From NCBI GenBank assembly GCA_964515195.1, contig CAZETK010000008.1:1-64000 (forward strand): a DNA stretch of 64,000 nucleotides, written 5' to 3'. This stretch comes from Ga0074139 sp964515195. GTDB lineage: Bacteria > Bdellovibrionota > Bdellovibrionia > Bdellovibrionales > Bdellovibrionaceae. The notes beneath the pieces are model-generated. The model was not told where the DNA came from. It did not search any database and saw nothing but the letters and a program-made list of their open reading frames with translations. Made by a program: the position numbers and the translations under genes. This document shows, in pieces, positions 1 to 8,604 of the stretch; within the stretch, counting starts at the first letter, position 1; each line of letters opens with the position of its first letter.

Positions 1-131
1 ACCAGAGGCCCGGTTCCAAGCTTTTCTGTGACATCAATCAAAAGTGTGTTTAAGCCCAAGCGTCCGAGCTCTACACTTAGGGCGTCCAGTTGACCGAAGG
101 AGCTAACCAGGATGACATCAAAATTATTCAT
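1..131 (-). CDS. Partial CDS, N-terminal 43 residues, function unknown
   Basis: The start codon overlaps the last codons of purN (shared ATGAATAA), so the gene is probably translationally coupled and lies downstream in the purM-purN transcript. The visible N-terminus begins NNFDVILVSS and later reads LNTLLIDVTE, a beta-alpha-beta pattern like the first half of a Rossmann nucleotide-binding fold. The usual glycine-rich loop is replaced by SFGQLDAL, so a normal FAD/NAD site is doubtful. The gene leaves the window at base 1. Function is not assigned. Confidence 0.6.
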   Translation of the reverse strand, partial: MNNFDVILVSSFGQLDALSVELGRLGLNTLLIDVTEKLGTGPL

Positions 132-648
132 AATCCATCACCTCTTTAACCAGGGATTGCTCGGCCCAAGACAAGCGAAGCCGTGTCTCGGCCTCGGACT
201 CCAGTCGGGGAAAAGAACGCTGTCGGATGATCGGGCCAGAATCCAAATCAGGGGTCACATAGTGAACCGTGGCTCCCAGTAAAGCCTTGTCCTCATAGGC
301 TTTTTCAAAAGCACGTAAGCCCGGATACAAGGGTAAAAGGCTTGGATGCAGATTCACCATTCGATTCGACCATCGATGAACGAAAGATTCCGGTATGATT
401 TTCATAAACCCCAGCAGGAATATTTTTTGAATACGGCGTCTGTGTAGGTCCTGCTCAAGCTCAGTCCAGTCAATTGGATTTGATAGGGTAACTGTGCGGA
501 TCCCCATGCGCTTAGCCTTCGAAAGCCCTGCGGCAGATGCCTTGGATGAGTAAACCACCAAAGGCATAGGATCATAACATCGATCCAGCAAGGCCTGTAG
601 GTTGGAACCTGTGCCTGAGATAAACACAGCCCAACGGCCTCCCATCAT
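124..648 (-). CDS. purN: Phosphoribosylglycinamide formyltransferase PurN
   Basis: Transfers a formyl group from 10-formyl-tetrahydrofolate to GAR, the third step of purine biosynthesis, in the cytoplasm. The 174-residue protein has the N-terminal substrate loop ISGTGSNLQ (10-18), the catalytic NLHPSLLP segment with Asn99 and His101, and the TPDLDSGPI segment with Asp136, matching the Asn-His-Asp triad of E. coli PurN. It is shorter than E. coli PurN (212 residues), mainly at the C-terminus, but all catalytic motifs are kept. Its start overlaps the purM stop by ATGA, so the two are coupled. Two consecutive ATG codons open the frame. Confidence 0.95.
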   Translation of the reverse strand: MMGGRWAVFISGTGSNLQALLDRCYDPMPLVVYSSKASAAGLSKAKRMGIRTVTLSNPIDWTELEQDLHRRRIQKIFLLGFMKIIPESFVHRWSNRMVNLHPSLLPLYPGLRAFEKAYEDKALLGATVHYVTPDLDSGPIIRQRSFPRLESEAETRLRLSWAEQSLVKEVMDYE

Positions 649-1679
649 CGAGCCCCTTCATTGGACGATAGACTGTCCGCCCAAACATAGATCGGTTCTT
701 CCTTTACGGAAGCTTCAACCTGTCCCAACTTCCAGTTCTGAATATTCAGCTCTTGGCCTATTTTTTGGAGAGCCTTTTCATACTGAGGTTCAACAAAAAA
801 TGTAAAACCCACACCGCAATTCAGCGTGCGGAATAGTTCGTCTCGGCTCATCCCAGTTCGTTTTTGAACTTCTTTAAAAATATCTGGCAACTCGTAGGAA
901 AACAAAGTGGCTTGAGTGCAGGCTGGCAGGACTCGTAATAAATTTTCGAAACCAGAGCCCGTGATATGGGCTGCCGCCTGAACCTTGACTCCCGCTGCTC
1001 TCACCTTTTGGGCCAGTTGTACATAAAGTGCTGTCGGTTCTAATAAAATATCGATCCATTTTTCGAGATCTTTCTCAAATACGGATCGCAGCAGGCTGTA
1101 GCCATTGCTGTGAAAGCCACTACTGGCAAAGGCCCAAATACTGGTTCCCACTTTTACGCGATGAGCGCCCCAAATTTCATCTTCATCCACAAGGCCTGTG
1201 GCAAAGCCGGCGCAATCAAAGTCTTTTCCTTTGTAGAGACCCGGCATTTCGGCCGTTTCTCCGCCGATTAAAACACAACCCGATTTATGGCAGGCTTCGC
1301 GGACTCCTGTTAGAAATTCCTGCACTAGATGAAGATCCAATTTCCCCGTAGCCCAATAGTCGAGAAAAAAATAGGGATCGCCGCCGGTGCAGACAAGGTC
1401 GTTCACATTCATAGCCACCAAATCTTGACCAAGCCCCCGAACTCGTCCCGTCTGAGCTCCCAGTAAGGCTTTTGTGCCGACACCGTCGGTGCAGCTCACT
1501 AGAATCGGTTTTTTATATTTATGTAATGGAAGGCGTGTCAGTGAGGCATAGCCCCCGATCCCTTGTACTAGCAAAGGGTGGGATTTTTCTGAGGAGTTTT
1601 GCAGCCAATCCACCAGTTGGTCACCGGCTTCGATGTCAACTCCAGCTTCTTTATAGGATTTTGAGTTTGGGCCTGACAT
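645..1679 (-). CDS. purM: Phosphoribosylformylglycinamidine cyclo-ligase PurM (AIR synthetase)
   Basis: ATP-dependent ring closure of FGAM to aminoimidazole ribonucleotide, fifth step of purine synthesis. The 344-residue length is normal for the family. Visible hallmarks are the N-terminal ATP-binding stretch SCTDGVGTKALLG, the NVNDLVCTGGDPYFFLDY segment and GGETAEMPGLY, all typical of PurM/PurL-type folds. It is first in a purM-purN transcript. The divergent gene on the plus strand begins 115 bp away, so this gap should contain both promoters. Confidence 0.96.
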   Translation of the reverse strand: MSGPNSKSYKEAGVDIEAGDQLVDWLQNSSEKSHPLLVQGIGGYASLTRLPLHKYKKPILVSCTDGVGTKALLGAQTGRVRGLGQDLVAMNVNDLVCTGGDPYFFLDYWATGKLDLHLVQEFLTGVREACHKSGCVLIGGETAEMPGLYKGKDFDCAGFATGLVDEDEIWGAHRVKVGTSIWAFASSGFHSNGYSLLRSVFEKDLEKWIDILLEPTALYVQLAQKVRAAGVKVQAAAHITGSGFENLLRVLPACTQATLFSYELPDIFKEVQKRTGMSRDELFRTLNCGVGFTFFVEPQYEKALQKIGQELNIQNWKLGQVEASVKEEPIYVWADSLSSNEGAR

Positions 1680-1747
1680 GATGAGAGATCTTACGTAATT
1701 ATGGGCCCTATTGGGAACAAATATAAAAATGACTCAATTTGGCACAA

Positions 1748-1777
1748 TTGACCTTCGCCCTCACAATACGGAATAAT
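1748..1777 (+). promoter_or_regulatory. Candidate sigma-70-type promoter of the beta-barrel gene
   Basis: TTGACC, an 18-bp spacer and AATAAT lie upstream of the ATG at 1795, followed by a GGGGGG Shine-Dalgarno-like tract just before the start. The -10 match is moderate, so this is a tentative call. Confidence 0.3.
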
Positions 1778-1794
1778 ATGAATACGGGGGGAAT

Positions 1795-2517
1795 ATGAAC
1801 GGTCGTAACTATTTCTTAACTTTGTTAGTGCTTATTTTCATTGCAACGTCTCCCCAGATAGCCTGGTCTCAGATGGATCCCGAAGAGGCCTATGACCCCT
1901 TCATTGACTACAGTGAATTCGATGAAGCTTCTGACGAAGAGGCGGATATTAACTTTTTCCGTAATGGTCGTTTTCTAACTGCGGGTCTTGCCGTAGGACC
2001 TCAAACTTTTACTCAGGGAATGGGCAAGGCCTACGGAGATGGACCCTCGATGGGACTTCTTCTGACTTACTTTTTTGATTTGCGCCTAGCTTTAACCCTA
2101 GGCCTGATGACCAGTGACCGCTCTGTCAACATTAAAACCAGCGGCGGAGATTTTACCGGAACGGTCTCTATGAGCGAGATTAATTTTCATCTCAAATATT
2201 ACCTTTCAACGCAAAATATGGTGAAGGGGCTGGCCAACTTAAACCCTTATTTCGCCGGTGGTTTCAGTCAGATCAATCGTAGTTATTCGATCGCGGATCT
2301 TCAAGAAAGCAGCAAGGATTCGGCAGTGTCTACAGATGTCGGTTTTGGCATTGAAATTCCCATGATGAGAAGAAAATCCTTTATCGCTTTTCAAGGCCTT
2401 TATCACTACGTCACCTTTGTCGATGAAAATAAAAGAAATTTTAATGGCCAGCGCTTAAATCACAAAATTGATGGGGATTTCATCAACTGGTCCTTTATCC
2501 TCGGGCTTAATTTTTAA
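1795..2517 (+). CDS. Outer-membrane beta-barrel protein, unknown role
   Basis: A 240-residue protein with a clear Sec signal peptide (hydrophobic residues about 7-22, probable cleavage after AWS at about 25). A very acidic stretch rich in Asp and Glu follows (about 27-52). The rest alternates short polar and aromatic segments, such as GRFLTAGLAVGPQTF, GLLLTYFFDLRLALTLGLM and FHLKYYLSTQNM, and ends in INWSFILGLNF. The terminal aromatic residue is the usual signal for outer-membrane barrel insertion. This fits an 8-10-stranded OmpA/OmpW-like barrel. No specific family is recognised. The ATG has a strong G-rich ribosome site. Confidence 0.8.
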   Translation: MNGRNYFLTLLVLIFIATSPQIAWSQMDPEEAYDPFIDYSEFDEASDEEADINFFRNGRFLTAGLAVGPQTFTQGMGKAYGDGPSMGLLLTYFFDLRLALTLGLMTSDRSVNIKTSGGDFTGTVSMSEINFHLKYYLSTQNMVKGLANLNPYFAGGFSQINRSYSIADLQESSKDSAVSTDVGFGIEIPMMRRKSFIAFQGLYHYVTFVDENKRNFNGQRLNHKIDGDFINWSFILGLNF

Positions 2518-2603
2518 AATTTTCTTAGTCATTTGTATTTATAGACAAATCCACAGACTCATAGTAACCATCTCGAAGTTTCCTCTATGAGAAGGAGAAC
2601 TGA

Positions 2604-2981
2604 ATGAGACTGTTGATTCTCTCAGCGCTATTGGGGCTTTTCAGCAACCATGCCATAGGTGCCATTGTTCTATCGGCACAGCTGGATGACCTACAGAAAA
2701 ACCTCCTCGTTAAAGTCGACTTTCTGGGTGGATGTGAAAACCATCAGTTCGAATTAAAACTTCTGGGTTGTCGAAAACAGCTTCCGGCCCAATGTGTGGC
2801 CTTCTTGGTTGAAAAAACTTTTGATCGCTGTGACGACCCCCAGTACGCGGCCCTCAAATTCTCATTAGAAAGGCAGGGACTGACCGAGGCTCCCTACAAG
2901 GGCAGTCGTCTTATCATTTACGGCGATGTCGACTACCAGGGAGAGTCCCGCTCGAAAGCTGCTGTTCAGTTACCAAACTGA
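2604..2981 (+). CDS. Small secreted Cys-containing protein, unknown
   Basis: A 125-residue protein with an N-terminal signal peptide (MRLLILSALLGLFSNHAIGA, cleavage likely after IGA). The mature part contains Cys in GGCENHQFELKLLGC, QCVAFL and RCDD, suggesting periplasmic disulfides. It also has a C-terminal immunoglobulin-like beta pattern. The AGAAGGAGA ribosome site fixes the start. It stands alone and is convergent with the NSS transporter. I do not recognise a family. Confidence 0.7.
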   Translation: MRLLILSALLGLFSNHAIGAIVLSAQLDDLQKNLLVKVDFLGGCENHQFELKLLGCRKQLPAQCVAFLVEKTFDRCDDPQYAALKFSLERQGLTEAPYKGSRLIIYGDVDYQGESRSKAAVQLPN

Positions 2982-2995
2982 ATATCGAAATATTC
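2980..2995. terminator. AT-rich hairpin between convergent genes
   Basis: A perfect 6-bp stem GAATAT/ATATTC with a CGAA loop sits at the stop of the small secreted gene and is followed by TGATTTTCTG. The stem is AT-rich and the T run is short, so it is a weak candidate terminator only. Confidence 0.3.
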
Positions 2996-3028
2996 TGATT
3001 TTCTGTTAAGCCAATTCAAAAACAGCCG

Positions 3029-4363
3029 TTAACCCACAATCTGTAAAACCAATGCCAACACGATCAGAAGTGGCGCCAACCAGGTGACGACAAAGCGCCA
3101 GTGTTTTTCCATGATCACGCTGACAAAGCGATCCTTGTCGACGAAAAATTCGTGTTTTTCTTGATCACTGACCGCCTTATGAAAAGTAAGTAGCAAGCCT
3201 AAAGCCACAATGGGAAGCATCCAGTTCACAGCAATATTATCCAAAGCTTCTAAGGCCGCGGGACCCGATTGGTGGTGGATAAAACTGGGAATCAAAACCC
3301 AAATCCCCGTCAAAATCAGGATGCCAATGCTGGCACCCCAGACGGCCTGACGACGTGTGATTTTAGGCTTAACACTTTGAATGTTCGCCAGCAATGAAGT
3401 CATAAGAGCAAGGCTTGCGTTAAGAGAAGCCAGGTACAGGCATAAGAAAAACAAGATTCCAAAGATCACTCCACCTTTCATCTGCTGAAAGAATTGAGGA
3501 ATCACATTGAAGAGTAAAATCGGATCACTGCTAGTCGTTCGAGTGGCCTGAAAGGCTACAGGAAACACAAAAAGCAAAGCTATCACCGACACAAATATAT
3601 CAATCATCGTGATTCGAAAACCCACTGTAGGAAGATGTTCACCCCGCTTCAGATAGGATCCGAACGAGACCATCAGACCAAATCCAACGGACATAGTGAA
3701 AAAGACGTGGGCCAAGGCGCGATTCATCGTTGATAAAGTCATTTTCGAAAAGTCTGGATAAAAAAGAAATCGCATGACATCTTTTGTTGTCGGTAAAGTC
3801 AGGGTCTTAGACAGCAACAAGATAACAAAAATTAAGAATAGAGGAACAATGGCCCGAATCCATTTTTCCAGACCTTCTTGAATCCCGACTGAGACCACAA
3901 CAATCACCATCAAAAGGTGAACGCTGGTCAAAAGAATCTGCAACCAACCATTCTTGAGTAAAACCTCAAACGAGAAAGGATTGATATTTTCCGACAATAA
4001 ATCTGTCACAAACCGTGCTAAAAAGTGCAGCACCCATCCACTGATAACTGAATAATAGGACAACACAATTACAGACAGAATCACAGAAAAGATTCCAAAA
4101 AGGGTGTAAGGGCGGCCGGTCTCTTTAGCGACCTTCCAAGTGACTCCCAAGGGCGACTGCCCTGTTTTTTGCCCCATGATCAATTCGGCAATAAGCAATG
4201 GCAGCCCGATCAAAAAAGCAAATAGAAGATAAAATAAGAAAAAAGCGCCACCACCATTCTCACCGACAACAAATGGAAGTCGCCAAAGATTTCCCAGCCC
4301 TAGGGCTGAACCCATGGACAGCAAATAAAAGGCCAGTGTCGAGCGCCAAGAGGGTCTTTTCAT
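3029..4363 (-). CDS. Sodium-dependent transporter, NSS/SNF family
   Basis: A 444-residue inner-membrane protein with about 11 hydrophobic segments. It belongs to the LeuT-like neurotransmitter:sodium symporters, which take up amino acids or amines with Na+. The signature near the N-terminus (residues about 17-33, MGSALGLGNLWRLPF) is the unwound TM1 Na+/substrate site. ENGGGAFFLFYLLF follows. Later segments TMSVGFGLMVSFGSYL (TM6 region) and the TM8 Ser/Ala-rich stretch also fit. Its ATG directly abuts the der stop, so it is the last gene of the iscS-mnmA-mtaB-rnc-era-der chain. Substrate cannot be inferred. Confidence 0.9.
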   Translation of the reverse strand: MKRPSWRSTLAFYLLSMGSALGLGNLWRLPFVVGENGGGAFFLFYLLFAFLIGLPLLIAELIMGQKTGQSPLGVTWKVAKETGRPYTLFGIFSVILSVIVLSYYSVISGWVLHFLARFVTDLLSENINPFSFEVLLKNGWLQILLTSVHLLMVIVVVSVGIQEGLEKWIRAIVPLFLIFVILLLSKTLTLPTTKDVMRFLFYPDFSKMTLSTMNRALAHVFFTMSVGFGLMVSFGSYLKRGEHLPTVGFRITMIDIFVSVIALLFVFPVAFQATRTTSSDPILLFNVIPQFFQQMKGGVIFGILFFLCLYLASLNASLALMTSLLANIQSVKPKITRRQAVWGASIGILILTGIWVLIPSFIHHQSGPAALEALDNIAVNWMLPIVALGLLLTFHKAVSDQEKHEFFVDKDRFVSVIMEKHWRFVVTWLAPLLIVLALVLQIVG

Positions 4364-5740
4364 CTATCGACTCTCTGTACTTCCCCGGGCCTTCATGCAG
4401 AAAATCCGAATTGGAATGCCCTGCAAGCCCCATCGCTGCTTGATATTCTTAATCAAAAATCGACGATAGGCATTGTCGACTCCGTCGGGATGATTGGCAA
4501 ATGCGATAAAGGCGGGCGGCACCTGATAGGTTTGAGTCAAGTAATAGAACTTCACGTTGGTGGTTCCCCACACTGGAGATGGTGCCTGACGAATGGTTTC
4601 AAAAAAGAAATCATTTAAGTCGCGGGTTGAAATTCGCATCTTCATTTTTTCTGACACGCGTTCTATTTCACTTAATAGATCTTTAAGCCCAAATCCCGTT
4701 TCCGCGCTGGTAAAGACCAAGGGCACATCCGGAAAAAAATGGAAAACACGCTCGACATGGGCACGAAATGTTTTTTGATAATCTTCAATTTGTTGGCGCC
4801 CCAAATCCGATTTATTGGCCACAAGAATCACAGCTTTATGACCTTCAAGAATGGAGGCCATGATTTTGGCGTCCTGCTCGGTGGGTCCTTGAGTTCCATC
4901 AATCACAAGTAAAACCAAATTCGCACGACGAATGGACTCTTGCGATTTAAAGGCGGCAATGATTTCGACATCCTCTTCACGACGAGCTGCCTTACGAAGG
5001 CCAGCCGTGTCCACGATTGTGTACTTTCGATCATTGTAAACAAAAGGCGAGTCTACACTGTCCACCGTCGTTCCCGCGATCGGACTGACCAGCATACGGT
5101 TAATGCCTAAAAGCTGATTGCAAAGTGAACTCTTCCCAACGTTTGGTTTTCCGACAAAAGCAAGAGTGGTTCCCTGTTCGGGTTCCTGGCGAGCTTCCGG
5201 TAGATTTTTGTGCAGCCATTCAAGAACATCGGCCAGGCCTCGACGTTGTTCGAAACTGGCACCGACCACATCGACGCCAAACTCGTAAAAGTCGGCTTTA
5301 GCCAAGTCTTCTTCGTGCTGACGATCAATCTTGTTGACCACCAATAGGAAAGGCTTTCCCACCTGTTTGATAAGTTTGATGATATCGCGGTCCTCGGGCA
5401 CAAGCCCCGATCGACCATCCATCACAACCAGGACCAAATCCACAGAATGCAGAAATTCGGAAACCTGTTCGCGGATCATCTTGGATATCAGATCCTGGCG
5501 TTCGGTCACGCCGCCTGTGTCGATCAGATCAAAATGCTTTCCCCAAACCTCCATCGGCTCGATCAAAATATCACGGGTCACGCCCGGTTGGTTTTTGACC
5601 ACAGCTTTTCGAGAATCCGTCAGGATGTTAAAAAGCGTGCTCTTCCCGACATTGGGACGACCCACGATGGCCACCTTGGGAGCAAAACCGACACTCACAT
5701 TTTCGGACTTTGGATCAGAGCTATCGGTTTCATGATTCAT
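4364..5740 (-). CDS. der: Ribosome-assembly GTPase Der (EngA)
   Basis: A double GTPase required for 50S subunit maturation. The 458-residue protein has two tandem G domains: the first with GRPNVGKS near residue 30, DTGG and NKID; the second with GKPNVGKS near residue 200, DTAG and NKSD. A C-terminal KH-like domain ends around IPIRIFCMKARG. The first 20 residues form a short polar extension. Its start overlaps the end of era by 11 bp, so expression is probably coupled. Confidence 0.96.
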   Translation of the reverse strand: MNHETDSSDPKSENVSVGFAPKVAIVGRPNVGKSTLFNILTDSRKAVVKNQPGVTRDILIEPMEVWGKHFDLIDTGGVTERQDLISKMIREQVSEFLHSVDLVLVVMDGRSGLVPEDRDIIKLIKQVGKPFLLVVNKIDRQHEEDLAKADFYEFGVDVVGASFEQRRGLADVLEWLHKNLPEARQEPEQGTTLAFVGKPNVGKSSLCNQLLGINRMLVSPIAGTTVDSVDSPFVYNDRKYTIVDTAGLRKAARREEDVEIIAAFKSQESIRRANLVLLVIDGTQGPTEQDAKIMASILEGHKAVILVANKSDLGRQQIEDYQKTFRAHVERVFHFFPDVPLVFTSAETGFGLKDLLSEIERVSEKMKMRISTRDLNDFFFETIRQAPSPVWGTTNVKFYYLTQTYQVPPAFIAFANHPDGVDNAYRRFLIKNIKQRWGLQGIPIRIFCMKARGSTESR

Positions 5741-6632
5741 GATGATAACCTAATTCCTTCATAATGCGTTTATTGTCTGCCCAGTTTTCGCGAACAGATA
5801 CCTTAAGGCCCAAAAATATTTTTTGCCCCATGAATTTCTCGATTTCGGCACGAGCCTCCTGACCGATCTTTTTTAATTGCTGTCCGCCTTTCCCAATCAC
5901 AATGGCTTTATGATTTTCTTTGTTCACCAAAATTTCCAGATTCACACGAGGGACTGGGTCCGCGTCTTCCTTAAACTCGATTGTCCGTACAGCAATGGCG
6001 TAAGGCACTTCATCTTTTAAGTGCAAAAAGCATTTTTCTCGAACGATTTCGCAGGCCAGGTCTCGAAGATTTTCGGTTGTGTAAGTTTCTGGATCATAAA
6101 GGGGAGCTTCGCTCTCGGGCAAAAGACTGGCGATTTCTTCCAACAAAGCCCGACGGTCTTCTTTCTGAAATCCGTCGGTGCGCACGCTGGAAATGGACAA
6201 AGATTTTCCATCCATTTTTTTCACTAAGTCTTGCAGAATAAGGACTCGATGACCCAGATTATCCAAATCGGTTTTTGTGATGATAGCTAGCCATGGTTTT
6301 CCCGAGTTCTTAACCGCGGTTAAGACAGCTTCGGCCTCGTCAGCTGATTTCTGATCTAAAGCTAAAACCGCCACCAAAGCATCGGACTCTTGGATCACAT
6401 CCTGGGCTTCATGGGCCAGAAACTCGAAAAGTCCTGGCTTAGCCTTTACAATCCCGGGTGAGTCCACAAAAACAATTTGAGCCTCATCGCTGGTCCAAAT
6501 ACCATGAACGCGACGGCGAGTTGTTTGCGGCCGAGGCGTCACGATAGCGACTTTTTCTTGAATCAAAAAATTCATCAATGTGGATTTACCCGAGTTGGGC
6601 ATTCCTACTAAACCTACAAATCCTGCCTTCAT
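5730..6632 (-). CDS. era: GTPase Era
   Basis: A GTPase that binds the 3' end of 16S rRNA and helps 30S maturation. The 300-residue protein has G1 GMPNSGKS (10-17), DSPG, and TKTD. A C-terminal KH domain carries VIGKGGQQLKKIG. The G1 loop has Ser instead of the more common Val (NSGKS versus NVGKS), which is tolerated in the family. It overlaps rnc by ATGA at its start and der at its end. This rnc-era-der order links rRNA cleavage to subunit assembly. Confidence 0.96.
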   Translation of the reverse strand: MKAGFVGLVGMPNSGKSTLMNFLIQEKVAIVTPRPQTTRRRVHGIWTSDEAQIVFVDSPGIVKAKPGLFEFLAHEAQDVIQESDALVAVLALDQKSADEAEAVLTAVKNSGKPWLAIITKTDLDNLGHRVLILQDLVKKMDGKSLSISSVRTDGFQKEDRRALLEEIASLLPESEAPLYDPETYTTENLRDLACEIVREKCFLHLKDEVPYAIAVRTIEFKEDADPVPRVNLEILVNKENHKAIVIGKGGQQLKKIGQEARAEIEKFMGQKIFLGLKVSVRENWADNKRIMKELGYHHES

Positions 6633-7291
6633 TGGGATCTCCTCAAAGCTGATTCCGCAGCTTGTTGTTCTGCTTTTTTCTTGCTCAATCCCATTCCTTC
6701 ACCCCAGATTTCATCATCAATAAGAACCTGAACATGGAATTGCTTTTTATGTTCAGGTCCCTCCTCCTTGGTCAGCAAATAGCGAGGTGTTCTTCGAAGA
6801 CTTCCCTGAGCCCATTCTTGAAATCGTGTTTTATAATCCTTTTCAAATTCGCACTGGCCGCTTTCACAAAGATTTTTTTCAAAAACAGATTCTAACCACA
6901 GTCGTGCGGTTTCAAAGCCCTGATCCAGATAGAGTGCGGCTAGAACTGATTCAAAAACATCTGAAAGCAGGCTGGCTTTTTCAGCACCGCCACTACGAGC
7001 TTCAGCCGGTCCTAACTTTAAAACCTGATTAAGCCCCAGGCTTTTGGCTTTTTCAGCCAAAACCTCTTCATTGACCAATGAGGCTCGCTTCTTACTCAAG
7101 ACGCCCTCCTGATCCTCTGGAAAACGTCGCATTAAAAATTCCGCGATAAAGCAGTCCAACAAAGCATCACCTAAAAACTCCAGCCGTTCATTATCGGGCA
7201 TAACAAGCCTGAGTTCTTGGGTGAAACTTCGGTGGGTAAGCGCCTCTTCTTTTAAGGCGGGATTTCGGATCATCTCAAGGGGTGACCTCAT
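6629..7291 (-). CDS. rnc: Ribonuclease III
   Basis: Double-stranded RNA endonuclease for rRNA and mRNA processing. The 220-residue protein has the RNase III signature NERLEFLGDALLD (about 34-46) and the acidic residues of the second metal site in SDVFESVLAALYLDQG. A C-terminal dsRNA-binding domain (about 150-220) ends in KKKAEQQAAESAL. Length matches the family. It overlaps mtaB upstream and era downstream by 4 bp each. Confidence 0.96.
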   Translation of the reverse strand: MRSPLEMIRNPALKEEALTHRSFTQELRLVMPDNERLEFLGDALLDCFIAEFLMRRFPEDQEGVLSKKRASLVNEEVLAEKAKSLGLNQVLKLGPAEARSGGAEKASLLSDVFESVLAALYLDQGFETARLWLESVFEKNLCESGQCEFEKDYKTRFQEWAQGSLRRTPRYLLTKEEGPEHKKQFHVQVLIDDEIWGEGMGLSKKKAEQQAAESALRRSQ

Positions 7292-8604
7292 ATTAAACTT
7301 CCTTCCAAATAGCCGTCCTGACCGGAACCACCCTTCCAGACAAAACGGTTCAATTTTACAGACACTTCTTGACCTCTGTGTTTTTCCAGATCCACCTCCT
7401 CAAGCCGCACGGGCCAGTAATGACGGGTCAGGGCTTGGGCCCCTTTGGCATTATTTCTTAAAATCAATGCTTTCTGAATTTGGCCCTCTTGTTGGCGTCC
7501 CTGTTCGCAATAACGATGGGCGCTTAACTCACGAAGACGCTGGGCTCGATGCTTTCTCACATGGTAAGGAACGCTGGATTCCATGTTAGCCGCGCGAGTT
7601 CCTTGCCTTTCTGAATAGGGAAAGACATGAAGCCGAGTCCAAGGTAAATCCGCCAAGGTCAAATATGTAGTTTCAAATTTTTCGTGGGTTTCCGTCGGAA
7701 AGCCCGTGATGACATCCATTCCGACAAAGGCATTGGGCACCCGGCGTGCGATGCTGTTCAAGGAGTCTTGAACTTCTTTCTGCGTATACTGCCGTCGCAT
7801 ATCTTTCAATACTTCGGTTTCGGCACTTTGAATGCTCATGTGAAAATGTGGACAGAGTCTGGTATCCTGATAAAGCTCTAGTAGCCGGTCTGACACTTCG
7901 ACAGGCTCTAATGATGACAACCGGAAACGCGGCATAGGAGTGCGCACCAGCAAGGCCTCTATAAGGTCTTCCATCTTTTTGTCGCCATCTTCGTAATCTC
8001 CGATATGAACCCCTGTTAAAACCACCTCACGATGACCGTTTTCATAAAGTTCAATCACCTTGTTACAAAGTTCACGAATCGATATTGATCGACTCTTTCC
8101 GCGAGCGAATGGAATTATGCAATAGGTACAAAAACTATTGCACCCGTCTTGGATTTTTAAAAAAGAACGTGTGTGAGATTTCTCCACTCCCCCACCCGCT
8201 TCGACATCATCCTTACGGAAAATATTGGACTTAAAAACTTTTTCGTGAAGTTGGCCGTTTAAATGGCCTTTTATCAGCTCCGGCAATTGGGATTTGTGAG
8301 AATTGGCTACAACAAGATCAGCTCCTACCAATTGGGCGTATTGCTCTGTATCGACTTGGGCCGAACAACCTGTGACAACAACAGTGCATGTGGGGTCTTT
8401 CAGCTTTAATCGCTTGATGGCCTTTATCGCCTCCTTGGTGGCTTCGGCGGTTACCGCACAGGTATTCAAAACATGGATCTGCCTTTGTTCGACTTTTTCA
8501 CCCGCAAATCCGTTGTGAATTAAATTATGCTCGATAAGTCCGGTGTCGTAGGTATTGACCTTGCAACCAAAAGTGTGGGTTTCAAATTTTAGATCGTGAT
8601 CCAT
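7288..8604 (-). CDS. mtaB: MtaB-type tRNA t6A37 methylthiotransferase
   Basis: A radical-SAM enzyme that converts t6A37 to ms2t6A37 in tRNA. The 438-residue protein starts with the UPF0004 domain (THTFGCKVNTYD, VLNTCAVTAEA, VVTGCSAQ), which supplies the auxiliary cluster cysteines. The radical-SAM motif DGCNSFCTYCIIPFARG (CxxxCxxC) follows. A C-terminal TRAM-like segment contains VSVKLNRFVWKGG. The pattern fits MtaB rather than MiaB. It sits between mnmA and rnc, so three tRNA-modification genes (iscS, mnmA, mtaB) are contiguous. Confidence 0.9.
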   Translation of the reverse strand: MDHDLKFETHTFGCKVNTYDTGLIEHNLIHNGFAGEKVEQRQIHVLNTCAVTAEATKEAIKAIKRLKLKDPTCTVVVTGCSAQVDTEQYAQLVGADLVVANSHKSQLPELIKGHLNGQLHEKVFKSNIFRKDDVEAGGGVEKSHTRSFLKIQDGCNSFCTYCIIPFARGKSRSISIRELCNKVIELYENGHREVVLTGVHIGDYEDGDKKMEDLIEALLVRTPMPRFRLSSLEPVEVSDRLLELYQDTRLCPHFHMSIQSAETEVLKDMRRQYTQKEVQDSLNSIARRVPNAFVGMDVITGFPTETHEKFETTYLTLADLPWTRLHVFPYSERQGTRAANMESSVPYHVRKHRAQRLRELSAHRYCEQGRQQEGQIQKALILRNNAKGAQALTRHYWPVRLEEVDLEKHRGQEVSVKLNRFVWKGGSGQDGYLEGSLI